Origin: Acidobacteriota bacterium
GTDB taxonomy: Bacteria; Acidobacteriota; Blastocatellia; RBC074
Direction: 5' to 3'
Length of the DNA: 64,000 nt
Assembly (NCBI GenBank): GCA_018268995.1
Contig: JAFDVL010000041.1
Span: 1-64,000 of the forward strand
The notes under the pieces are model-generated. The model had not been told where the DNA came from, did not search any database, and saw nothing but the letters and a program-made list of their open reading frames with translations. The number at the start of each line of letters is the position of its first letter. Positions within the stretch are counted from its first letter, which is position 1. Below are positions 54,318 through 63,067 of the stretch, piece by piece. A program made the position numbers and the translations under genes.

Positions 54318-57300
54318 ATGTTGCTAAACCAAAACTTTCATGGGCATCGGGCGATCCTCAAATCATTGATTTTGTGCTTTGCATTTGGCCTCTGGTGCAG
54401 TGCGGCGCTGGCGCAGGCGACGACGGGAACGATTCGAGGGAATGTCGTGGACACAACGGGCGCGGCGATTGTCGAAGCCATTGTCACCGCGCAAAATCAG
54501 GCGACGGGCGTGAAAAGCGCTGCCTTCAAGACCACGAGCGAAGGGCTGTTCGTCATCCCGAACCTGGCTCCTGGCCTTTATGATGTGCAGGTCGAGCGCC
54601 GCGACTTCAACCGCGGGTTTTACACTGGCCTCGAAGTCCGTCTTGGGCAGGACACGGCGCTAACCGCGACGTTACAGCCCGGCGAAATCACCATCACCAT
54701 CACAATCAGCGTCAACGCAGAGGAAGCCCTGCAATCCGAAACGGCGCAACTTTCCAGCAACTTCGCCGCGCGCAAAGTCGCCGAATTGCCCTCCAACATT
54801 GCGGGCGGCGGCATTGATACGCTGGCGTTGTTGATGCCGGGCGTGGTTCCAGGCTTCGGTTTCACCAACGCCAACGGCACGAGCTTCTCGGTGAATGGCA
54901 ATCGGGAACGCGCCAACAACTTCACGATTGACGGGCAGGACAACAACGACCTCTCTATCGGCGGCCCGAATTATTTTGTGGACAATCAAGACGTGGTCGC
55001 GGATTTTCAAATCATCACGAATAACTTCTCGGCGCGCTATGGACGCAATCAGGGCGCGATTGTCAACATCGCTACCAAAGGCGGCACAAACGAATGGCAC
55101 GGCTCCGGCTTCTGGTTTCATCGCAATCGCAAGCTGTTCGACACGATGACAAATCTGGAGAAATTGAACCCGGATCGCAAAGACCCTGACCCGCTGCTCT
55201 ACAACGTATTTGGCGGCACGCTCGGCGGCCCCATCAAACGGGATCGCGCGTTTATTTTTGGCAGTTATCAGCGCGTGACTTCGCGCGAGACACGCACGCT
55301 GCGCACGGGCAATCTGGCGATTCTGCCGGACGAATTGCCGCGCCTGAAAACCGTATTTCCGAACAACGCCGCGATTGCTGCGCTCGCGGATTACGGCGCG
55401 TTTGCGATTGCGAATGTCGGGACGGTGCGACCACGCACGGATTTGCCCGGCGTGACGGATACGATCACGCTGACAGATGCGAACGGAGTGCCGCGTTCGT
55501 TTCGTGCGGCGTTCCCGGAACGAGTGCTGCAAACACCGTTCGATCAAAACGAATTCACGTTGCGCAGCGACATCAAACTGACCAACAAAGACGACGTGTG
55601 GGCGCGGTATTTGTTTCAGCACGGCAACTCGAAAAACGCGCTCGCCACGAACAACGGCTTCACGGGCGACAGTCCGTTTCGCAGCCAGAATCTGGGCGCG
55701 ACCTACACGCGACAACTGACGAGTTATTCGGTCAATGAATTTCGCTTTGCTTACACGCGGCTGTTCCTCAACTTCGGCGGCGGTTGCAGCGGCAAAGGTT
55801 GCATTCCTGATCCGACGCAAATCGGGCAGGCGTTCACCGATCTTTCCTTCAACGGCATTCGCGGCGACGATACTGGCGCAACGTTGCAAGCCATTGGCCC
55901 CGGCGGAGCGTTGCCGCAAGGCCGCACAGTCGAAACGTTTCAATTTGCCGACAACTACACGTTTGCGCGCGGACGACACACGCTGACGGCGGGTGTGGAT
56001 GTGCGTTGGTTGCGCAATCGCGTGGCGTATCTGCCGTTTCTGAACGGCTCGTTTGAAATCGGCGGCGCGGAGCAATTGGTAGCGAATGCGCCGTTGCGCG
56101 TTTCGCTGACTGTCGGGGAAGACACGATTCGTTACAAAGAAACGGATCACTTTTACTACTTTCAAGACGATTGGAAAGCACGCGACAATTTGACGCTGAA
56201 TCTGGGTGTGCGCTACGAAAACACGGGGCAACCGCTCAATCTGCTGAACGACCTGACGACGGTGCGCGAAAGCGATCCGAGTCAAGCGTTGTGGCGACAA
56301 AACATTCCATTGGCTTCACGTGTTGTGCCGCGTGTGCCGACCGACAACAACAATTGGGCTCCGCGCATCGGCTTCGCCTACACGCCGCGTGTTTGGCAAA
56401 AGTTGCTGGGCAAAGATGCGACTGTGTTGCGCGGCGGCTTTTCCATCGCGTACGAACCAGCGTTTTACAACATCATGCTGAACATCTCGACGGCCTCGCC
56501 TTCCGTGTTCAGCAATCTCACGACGAATTCGTTGACCGCGCCCGCCTTTCCGGTTCCTGACGCGAATCCGACGGGCGACAAAGTGCGCGCGTTTGCGCAA
56601 AGCCGACGGCTGATTGACCGCAACCTATTTGATCCGCGTTTCTTTTTTCAATCTACGGTCTCGCCGGATTTTCATTCGCCGTATTCGATGCAGTGGTCGT
56701 TGGGATTGCAACGACAAATCAATCGCAACAATGTCGTCGAAGCGCGCTACGTGGCGACGCGCGGCATCGGGCTATTTCAATCGCTCAATCGCAATCCGAA
56801 GATGGACAACCTGCTAAATGGCTTTACGACCAGCGGGTTTTCCGGCACGGAGTTTTCGTTCCCCAGCTTTGCGCAACTGTTTCCGCGTGGCCTCGCGCCG
56901 CTGACTTGCACGGACAATCCCGCTACACTGGATGACGAAAGTGTTTGTCACGGGCGATTGCAACGCGCGGGGCAAATTTATGCGGTGGAGAACGCAGCGA
57001 CTTCGATTTATCACGGCTTGCAAACGCGCTACAGCGGCTATCTTTTCAATCAACTGACGATGGGCGCGGGCTACACGTGGAGCAAGGCGATTGATACGGC
57101 AAGCGAAATCTTCGATGCGTTCGAGCGTTCGATTCCGCAAAACCCGCTCGACATCACGCGCGGGCAACGCGGGCTGTCGGGCTTTGATCGGCGACATGTG
57201 TTTTCGCTGAATGGCATCTGGGATATTCCCTTCGCCAAAGAACAGCATGGCGTGCGCGGGCGAGTGCTGGGCGGCTGGCAAATCAACAGCGTGTATTTGC

Positions 57301-57893
57301 TCAGCAGCGGGCAACGCTTCACACCGCTGCAATTTTCCAACGGCTTCTTCGACACGTACGTTGATCCGCTGTTTGGCGATATGCTGCGACCGTTTGCGGG
57401 CAATGGCAAAGCCGATCCGCGCAGCGTGGCGATCAGCGATGTGGATGCGATTTTGCTCGGCTATGTGCCGGATGGAACGCTCAGCCCGACCGGCTTCTTT
57501 TCGTTCAATGCGCTCAACACAACCGGCAATCCGCAAGCCGTGACGCCGAACGATGTGCGCTTTATTTTTAATGGCCCCGGCGCAGCGAAGAAGTTCGGCA
57601 CGCCGTTCGGCACAGCGGCGCGCAACAGCTTGGCCGGGCCGAAGATCAATCAATTGAATGCAGGCTTCTTCAAAAACATCAAAGTCACCGAACAGGTGAA
57701 GTTGCAGTTCCGCACCGAAGTCTTCAATCTGTTCAATCATCCGCAACCGGGTTATGGTTTTTATTTTCGCGGCGAAGCGATTCCGAATCCGTATGTGGAA
57801 AGCGCAGGCGGCCCGGGTTATGCGTTCAATACGCCGAAGGATATGGAGTTCGGACGACGCATCCTTCAGTTCGGGCTGCGGATTACGTTTTAG
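54318..57893 (+). CDS. Oar-like TonB-dependent outer-membrane receptor
   Basis: A 1191-residue outer-membrane protein. The signal peptide (SLILCFAFGLWCSAALAQ) is followed by a carboxypeptidase-regulatory-like domain (TGTIRGNVVDTTGAAIVEAI, about 30-110), a plug with VNGNRERANNFTIDGQDNND and ARYGRNQGAIVNIATKGGTN, then a long barrel ending in the outer-membrane signature Phe (GLRITF). These Oar-type receptors are abundant in acidobacteria and thought to import large substrates. AAGGAGG is ten bases before ATG 54318; the frame runs 43 codons further upstream without support. A CHAT gene lies on each side; the downstream one starts seven bases after its stop. Substrate unknown. Confidence 0.93.
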   Translation: MLLNQNFHGHRAILKSLILCFAFGLWCSAALAQATTGTIRGNVVDTTGAAIVEAIVTAQNQATGVKSAAFKTTSEGLFVIPNLAPGLYDVQVERRDFNRGFYTGLEVRLGQDTALTATLQPGEITITITISVNAEEALQSETAQLSSNFAARKVAELPSNIAGGGIDTLALLMPGVVPGFGFTNANGTSFSVNGNRERANNFTIDGQDNNDLSIGGPNYFVDNQDVVADFQIITNNFSARYGRNQGAIVNIATKGGTNEWHGSGFWFHRNRKLFDTMTNLEKLNPDRKDPDPLLYNVFGGTLGGPIKRDRAFIFGSYQRVTSRETRTLRTGNLAILPDELPRLKTVFPNNAAIAALADYGAFAIANVGTVRPRTDLPGVTDTITLTDANGVPRSFRAAFPERVLQTPFDQNEFTLRSDIKLTNKDDVWARYLFQHGNSKNALATNNGFTGDSPFRSQNLGATYTRQLTSYSVNEFRFAYTRLFLNFGGGCSGKGCIPDPTQIGQAFTDLSFNGIRGDDTGATLQAIGPGGALPQGRTVETFQFADNYTFARGRHTLTAGVDVRWLRNRVAYLPFLNGSFEIGGAEQLVANAPLRVSLTVGEDTIRYKETDHFYYFQDDWKARDNLTLNLGVRYENTGQPLNLLNDLTTVRESDPSQALWRQNIPLASRVVPRVPTDNNNWAPRIGFAYTPRVWQKLLGKDATVLRGGFSIAYEPAFYNIMLNISTASPSVFSNLTTNSLTAPAFPVPDANPTGDKVRAFAQSRRLIDRNLFDPRFFFQSTVSPDFHSPYSMQWSLGLQRQINRNNVVEARYVATRGIGLFQSLNRNPKMDNLLNGFTTSGFSGTEFSFPSFAQLFPRGLAPLTCTDNPATLDDESVCHGRLQRAGQIYAVENAATSIYHGLQTRYSGYLFNQLTMGAGYTWSKAIDTASEIFDAFERSIPQNPLDITRGQRGLSGFDRRHVFSLNGIWDIPFAKEQHGVRGRVLGGWQINSVYLLSSGQRFTPLQFSNGFFDTYVDPLFGDMLRPFAGNGKADPRSVAISDVDAILLGYVPDGTLSPTGFFSFNALNTTGNPQAVTPNDVRFIFNGPGAAKKFGTPFGTAARNSLAGPKINQLNAGFFKNIKVTEQVKLQFRTEVFNLFNHPQPGYGFYFRGEAIPNPYVESAGGPGYAFNTPKDMEFGRRILQFGLRITF

Positions 57894-57900
57894 GCCATGT

Positions 57901-60900
57901 ATGAACCACCAACTACATCGCATTGTGTGTGCGTTGCTGCTGTTGCCGCTGCTTTCCGTGGCGGCAATGGCGCAAGCGGTTTCGCCGCTCGAAGCAGGCC
58001 AAACCGCTGTCGGAACCGTTGCGTACCGACAAGCGCAACAGCACACGATCCAACTCCAACAAGGTCAATTCGCGCGCTTCGTCATTGCGCATCCGGGGAT
58101 GAATATGGCGCTGCGGCTAACCGATCCGGCGCGCAAAATTGTCGGTCAAATGCAGATGTGGAGCGGCGGCACACGCACGCAGCAAACGACCGAGATGCTT
58201 TCCGTCATTGCGCAACATACCGGAGCGTATCAACTTACGCTGACGTTGACGGAAGACATCAAGCATGCGATGCCGTATCAACTGCAACTCGTGGAAGTCC
58301 GCGCGGCGCAGCCTGACGATCACGCGCGCATCGCTGCTGAACGACAGCTTGTCACTGGACAACGCCTCTTGCGCGCAGCGGCTGCGACGCAAATTCAAGC
58401 CGGACGCCAATCGCTGGAACGCGCCGTCGAGACGCTGCGAACCAGCAACGATTCGTTTGGGCAAAGCGTCGCGCTGGCAACACTCGCCACTGCGTATGAA
58501 CGATTGGCGGAGCATCAAAAAAGTGCGGCGGCGTGCGAACAGGCGTTGGCGCTCACTCGTGCGCGGGGCGATGCGCGCGCCGAAATGAACGTGCTGCATC
58601 AATTGGGCGTTGCGTTATTTCAGCTTGATGCTGAAAAGGCCGTTGCGGTAGAAACACAAGCGTTGCAGCTTGCACAACAGTTGCAAGACCGTCGCCACGA
58701 AGCGTACTCACACACGAAAATTGGCGTGGCGTACCAATGGTTCGAGACGCAACAAGTGGACAAAGCCATCGCGCATTATCAGCAGGCGTTGACGATTTAT
58801 CGGAGCATCAACGACCGCTTGGGCGAAGAAGAAACGTTAGTGTTTTTGGGACAAACCCACCGCATCACAGAAAAGCATCAGGAAGCGATTGCGTACCTGA
58901 ACCAGGCGGTTGAGATTGGCACACAACTCAACTTGCGCCCGATGTCGTCGTTGCGGGAGCTTGGGATTGAGTATCAAATGCTGGGGCAAACGACAAAGGC
59001 GATTGCGCACCTGAAGCAGATGTTGCGCCATAGTCGGTTTCATCAAAATGTGCGGCAGGAAGGCATCGCGCTCAGCGTGTTGGGGGGCGTGTACAGCAAT
59101 CTGAAACAGTACGACAAAGCACTCACGATTCATCAGCAAATGTTGCTGCACGCACGCGCGAGCCAAACCAAAGCGGGCGAGGGCGGCGAAGCCAGAGCGT
59201 TGATGGATTTGTCGTACGATTACTTTTCCCTCAAACGGTATGCGCCGTCGCTGCGCTTGATGAAGCGTGCGCAGCGGCTGTTTCAGCAGGAAAACCGCAC
59301 CGACTTTGCGACGATCCTGCTCGTAGACATCGGTGATGCGTATCGAGAATTGAAGCAGCCGCGACAGGCAATTCGCTATCACAACCAGGCGCTGCCCGCG
59401 CTGCAAAAGTTTCCGACGATGCGCGGTCAGCAAGTTGGGATGTTGCACGGTTTGATGTTGGATTGGAAAGCGGCGCGCAATCCCGGTCTGGCGATTTTTT
59501 ATGGCAAGCAAGCTGTCAATCTGCTGCAAGACATGCGTCGCAACTTACAAGGACTTGACGCGCAAACGCAGCAAACGTTTCTGCAAGCCAATGAGGAATA
59601 TTATCGCAAGCTGTCCGACCTGCTCATCGCGCAAGGTCGTTTGCCCGAAGCCGAGCAGGTGATTCGGATGCTGAAGGAAGCAGAGTATTTCGAGTATGTG
59701 CGTGGCGATACAGACAAACCTTCGCAAGCCACCTTGACCGCCGAAGAAGCCGCGCTCGAAAAACGCTTCCGCGAGATCGGCGACAAGCTGAGCAACATCG
59801 GCAACGAACGTAGCGCGTTGCTCGAAAAGAAAGCGCGCACAGCGGAAGAAGAAAAACAACTCGCGCAACTCGAAGACGATTTGAACGTTGCGGCGCAGGC
59901 GTTTGAGAAATTCCTTAACAGCCTGGCGCACGAATTGGCGCGGCACAAAGACGGCGGCGCGCAACTCAAATCGCTTCGGGATGCGCAAGGCTTGATGGAA
60001 GATTTGCGCGAGCTGGGCAAAGGCGTCGTCGCGTTGTACACGTTGGTCGGCGAAAACAAATACCGCGTGATTTTGACGACGGCGGATTTCCAGCGCGCGT
60101 ATGAATATCCGATCAAGGCTGCGGACTTGAATCGCAAGATTCTGACGTTTCGGCAGGCGTTGCAAAATCCGAAACTCGATCCGTTGCCACTCGCGCAGGA
60201 ATTGTACAAAATCCTCGTCGGCCCGGTGGCGAAAGATTTGCGCGGGACAAATGCACAGATGCTGATGTGGTCGTTGGACGGCGTGTTACGCTACATTCCC
60301 GTAGCGGCTTTGCACGATGGCGAAAAATATCTCCTCGAACGCTTCCGCAACGCCGTATTCACTCCCGTCAGCAATGCCCGCTTCAAGGATGAACCGAGTC
60401 GCAATTGGCGCGCGCTGGGCTTGGGCGTGACGCGCAGCTTTGGCGAGAAAATCCCTGCGCTGCCCGGCGTCGCGGACGAGATGCGCGGCATCATTCGGGA
60501 AGAAGGCAGCACGACCGGCATCCTGCCCGGCACGATCAAACTCGACGAGCAATTCACGCAGGAAGCAATGTTGACAGCCTTGCGACAGCGTAACCCCGTG
60601 GTTCATGTGGCGAGTCATTTCGATTTCAAACCGGGCAACGAAGCCGATTCGGCGTTGCTGCTCGGCGATGGCAAGTTCCTGAGTCTGGCCCAAATCAAAA
60701 CGTTGCCGACGCTGTTTGGTGGCGTCGAATTGCTGACACTGTCGGCCTGCAATACGGCGACGAGCGGCGAAGCGAACGGCAAAGAAGTCGAAGGCTTCGG
60801 CGTGCTCGCGCAACAAAAAGGCGCGAAGGCTGTCGTCGCCAGTTTATGGCCGGTCGCGGATCGTTCGACCAAGAATCTGATGCAAGAGTTTTATCGGCTG

Positions 60901-61125
60901 CGCGAAGCCAAAGCGAATAGCACGAAAGCAGAAGCGATGCGGCAGGCCCAAATCAAACTGCTGCGCGGCGAATTGCAAGTCGTCGGCGAAGCGTTGGCGG
61001 CGCGCGACATCGTACACGAGACAGACAAAGCGACGAATCTGCCGCCATACAAAATTGATGCGAAAGCGCCGTATGCCCATCCCTACTACTGGGCACCGTT
61101 TATTTTGATTGGCAATTGGAAGTAA
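57901..61125 (+). CDS. Secreted TPR-CHAT protein 2
   Basis: A 1074-residue paralogue of the protein encoded at 50336-54205. The signal peptide (RIVCALLLLPLLSVAAMAQA) is followed by VSPLEAGQTAVGTVAYRQ, the same beta domain, about 9 TPR units and a CHAT domain with His in VVHVASHFDF and Cys in LLTLSACNTA. Both proteins end PYYWAPFILIGNWK. ATG 57901 is seven bases after the receptor stop; a longer frame starts inside that gene and can be ignored. The short spacing means it is cotranscribed, and probably coupled, with the receptor. Its CHAT half is much closer to copy 1 than its TPR half. Confidence 0.9.
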   Translation: MNHQLHRIVCALLLLPLLSVAAMAQAVSPLEAGQTAVGTVAYRQAQQHTIQLQQGQFARFVIAHPGMNMALRLTDPARKIVGQMQMWSGGTRTQQTTEMLSVIAQHTGAYQLTLTLTEDIKHAMPYQLQLVEVRAAQPDDHARIAAERQLVTGQRLLRAAAATQIQAGRQSLERAVETLRTSNDSFGQSVALATLATAYERLAEHQKSAAACEQALALTRARGDARAEMNVLHQLGVALFQLDAEKAVAVETQALQLAQQLQDRRHEAYSHTKIGVAYQWFETQQVDKAIAHYQQALTIYRSINDRLGEEETLVFLGQTHRITEKHQEAIAYLNQAVEIGTQLNLRPMSSLRELGIEYQMLGQTTKAIAHLKQMLRHSRFHQNVRQEGIALSVLGGVYSNLKQYDKALTIHQQMLLHARASQTKAGEGGEARALMDLSYDYFSLKRYAPSLRLMKRAQRLFQQENRTDFATILLVDIGDAYRELKQPRQAIRYHNQALPALQKFPTMRGQQVGMLHGLMLDWKAARNPGLAIFYGKQAVNLLQDMRRNLQGLDAQTQQTFLQANEEYYRKLSDLLIAQGRLPEAEQVIRMLKEAEYFEYVRGDTDKPSQATLTAEEAALEKRFREIGDKLSNIGNERSALLEKKARTAEEEKQLAQLEDDLNVAAQAFEKFLNSLAHELARHKDGGAQLKSLRDAQGLMEDLRELGKGVVALYTLVGENKYRVILTTADFQRAYEYPIKAADLNRKILTFRQALQNPKLDPLPLAQELYKILVGPVAKDLRGTNAQMLMWSLDGVLRYIPVAALHDGEKYLLERFRNAVFTPVSNARFKDEPSRNWRALGLGVTRSFGEKIPALPGVADEMRGIIREEGSTTGILPGTIKLDEQFTQEAMLTALRQRNPVVHVASHFDFKPGNEADSALLLGDGKFLSLAQIKTLPTLFGGVELLTLSACNTATSGEANGKEVEGFGVLAQQKGAKAVVASLWPVADRSTKNLMQEFYRLREAKANSTKAEAMRQAQIKLLRGELQVVGEALAARDIVHETDKATNLPPYKIDAKAPYAHPYYWAPFILIGNWK

Positions 61126-61126
61126 T

Positions 61127-61231
61127 CCTGGGAGCGCACGCGGCCCGCGTGCTGAGGAATAATAAGCAAATCTGCTACGATGAAAGAATAAACTTGTGAG
61201 GCATTGCGCGCGAGCCGCGCGCGCTCCCAGG
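61127..61231. repeat. GGGAGCGCA palindromic element, copy 3
   Basis: Arms of 26 bases, 61127-61152 (starting CCTGGGAGCGCACGCGGCCC) and 61206-61231, three mismatches. It begins one base after the second CHAT stop and ends 58 bases before the next start, so it may act as terminator for the trio. Confidence 0.8.
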
Positions 61232-61289
61232 GAAGATGCCATTGTGCTATGATCTGCCCTGTCATCAACTTCAAATCAGGAGTAACACA

Positions 61290-62705
61290 ATGAATAATTC
61301 GGACAACAAGTCTCGTCGCAGTTTTCTCAAAAAAGCCACTGCCGCCACGTCAGCGGCCATCATCACCAGTAAAACACGCCTTGAGGCCAAACCGATTGAC
61401 ATCACGCCGGAGCCGGAAGCATTGCCGCAGGTTTCGCCGAATGATCGCATTCGTATTGCGCTGATTGGCGCAGGTGGGCAAGGCTCCGCCGACACAGGAG
61501 CGGCATTGCGCGTGCCGGGGGTTGAGCTCGTCGCAGTTGCAGACATCTACGACGGTCGGCACATGGCGGCGAAAGAACGTTTTGGCAATCATCTGGTCAC
61601 GACGCGCGATCACCGCGAAATTCTGGCGCGCAACGATATTGACGCCGTCATCATTGGCACGCCCGATCACTGGCACGGGCAGATTGCCAAAGAAGCAATG
61701 CGCGCGGGCAAAGATGTGTACTGCGAAAAGCCGATGGTGCAGCAACTCGGCGAAGGCGCGGATGTGGTAAAAACGTGGAAAGAAACCGGGCGCATTATGC
61801 AAATCGGCAGCCAATACACGACCGGCATCATTTACCACAAAGCCAAAGAACTGATTGAAAAAGGCGTCATCGGCAAATTGAATCTGGTCGAATCGGCGAT
61901 CTTGCGGCGCGGCTCCGAAGCGGCGTGGCAATACACGATTCCGACCGATGCTTCCGCGCAGACAATTGACTGGGATCGCTTTTTGGGGCGCGCGCCGAAA
62001 CGTCCGCTCGAACCGATTCGCTTATTCCGTTGGCGCAATTATCAGGATTATGGCACCGGCATCGGCGGCGATTTGTTTGTGCATTTGTTCAGCGGCACGC
62101 ATTTGATTACGAATGCTGTCGGGCCGAGCAAGGTTTTTTCGACGGGCGGCATTCGCTTCTGGAACGACGGGCGCGATGTGCCGGATCAATTGCTCGGACT
62201 CTTTGAATATGCGGCGACGGATAAGCATCCCGACTTCACCGTGAACTTCAAAGTCAACTTCGCCGATGGCAGCGTGCAGGGGTATGGCCCGACCACGTTC
62301 CGTTTTGTTGGCGATGGCGGTGTCATCGAATTGGACGAAGGCGTAAAGGTGATTCGCCGCGAACAGACGACAAATCCGACGGCTCCGAACGGCGCGTTTC
62401 CGAAAGCGATGCTGGAAACTATGCGCAAAGAATACGCGGCCAAGTATCCCTCCAGCCCGAATCCGTTGCGCGAACTCCCTGCCGATATGGTGTTCACGAC
62501 GCGGAACAGTTATGACATGCATTACGAACATGTCAAAAACTGGATTCAGAGTGTGCGGTCACGCAAACCAGTGTTGCAAGACCCGACGTTCGGCTTCCGC
62601 GCGGCGGCCCCGGCCTTGCTCAGCAATGTAAGCTATTTTGAAAAACGGATCGCCGAATGGGACCCGGTAAATATGGCCGAAAAAGGTAAAGTTGCGAGCA
62701 GATAA
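61290..62705 (+). CDS. Tat-exported Gfo/Idh/MocA-family oxidoreductase
   Basis: A 471-residue oxidoreductase with a twin-arginine signal (KSRRSFLKKATAAT). The Rossmann fold has IRIALIGAGGQGSADTG; the cofactor segment is KDVYCEKPMVQQLGEG with the EKP lysine, preceded by TPDHWHGQ. The C-terminal domain has GTGIGGDLFVHLFSGTHLI. Tat export of Gfo/Idh/MocA proteins is frequent in Planctomycetes and acidobacteria. AGGAG lies eight to nine bases before ATG 61290; the frame begins 18 codons further upstream without a good site. Substrate probably a sugar or amino sugar; not determined. Confidence 0.9.
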   Translation: MNNSDNKSRRSFLKKATAATSAAIITSKTRLEAKPIDITPEPEALPQVSPNDRIRIALIGAGGQGSADTGAALRVPGVELVAVADIYDGRHMAAKERFGNHLVTTRDHREILARNDIDAVIIGTPDHWHGQIAKEAMRAGKDVYCEKPMVQQLGEGADVVKTWKETGRIMQIGSQYTTGIIYHKAKELIEKGVIGKLNLVESAILRRGSEAAWQYTIPTDASAQTIDWDRFLGRAPKRPLEPIRLFRWRNYQDYGTGIGGDLFVHLFSGTHLITNAVGPSKVFSTGGIRFWNDGRDVPDQLLGLFEYAATDKHPDFTVNFKVNFADGSVQGYGPTTFRFVGDGGVIELDEGVKVIRREQTTNPTAPNGAFPKAMLETMRKEYAAKYPSSPNPLRELPADMVFTTRNSYDMHYEHVKNWIQSVRSRKPVLQDPTFGFRAAAPALLSNVSYFEKRIAEWDPVNMAEKGKVASR

Positions 62706-62747
62706 TTACGATTCTCGCCGACCGATTGACTGGCCCAACTAATCCAT

Positions 62748-62794
62748 CAGAGGCTGCGTGTTATTCCCCAACACACAGCCTCTGCGTGTTTTTT
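62748..62794 (+). terminator. Rho-independent terminator
   Basis: Arms 62748-62762 (CAGAGGCTGCGTGTT) and 62770-62784 (AACACACAGCCTCTG) pair with one mismatch, loop ATTCCCC, and six T follow at 62789-62794. It ends the Gfo/Idh/MocA gene. Confidence 0.88.
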
Positions 62795-62868
62795 CGCGTT
62801 CTATAAATCGAAACGAGACTGATTTCTCATGCAGTCTGCCTAATTCTTTTCCCAGCCAAAGAAGATAA

Positions 62869-62898
62869 TTGACATTGGGGTCACAAAATCAGTATAAA
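62869..62898 (+). promoter_or_regulatory. Sigma-70-like promoter for HDOD gene
   Basis: TTGACA (perfect -35, 62869-62874), 18-base spacer, TATAAA (62893-62898, five of six). It lies about 170 bases before the HDOD start. Confidence 0.5.
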
Positions 62899-63067
62899 GT
62901 GTCTTGTTTCGCTTAGGCCTGCCCCAAGGAATTCACTTCGTTCCTTTCCATTGCCTATCCACAGAAATCAATTGGTGAAAGAGCGGATTTCCCAATTTAG
63001 CCCTCGAACAAGACAGATTTACTACAACTCATCCTGATTATTTATATGCTAGAAAGAGGAGCAGACT

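Larger units (their letters stand above)
62706..63067. other. Intergenic region with terminator and promoter
   Basis: 362 bases between two plus-strand genes. It holds a Rho-independent terminator (62748-62794) for the upstream gene and a likely promoter (62869-62898) for the downstream gene. Beyond that nothing was recognised; the leader from the promoter to the ATG is about 160 bases. Confidence 0.6.

Noticed and set aside
54672..56300. 542-codon open frame on the minus strand inside the TonB receptor gene
   Set aside because: It is exactly antisense to conserved receptor sequence, is rich in Arg/Ala/Val from codon bias and has no recognisable domain.
56814..58046. 410-codon minus-strand frame across the receptor/CHAT2 junction
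   Set aside because: Antisense shadow with no domain, crossing the boundary of two well-supported genes.
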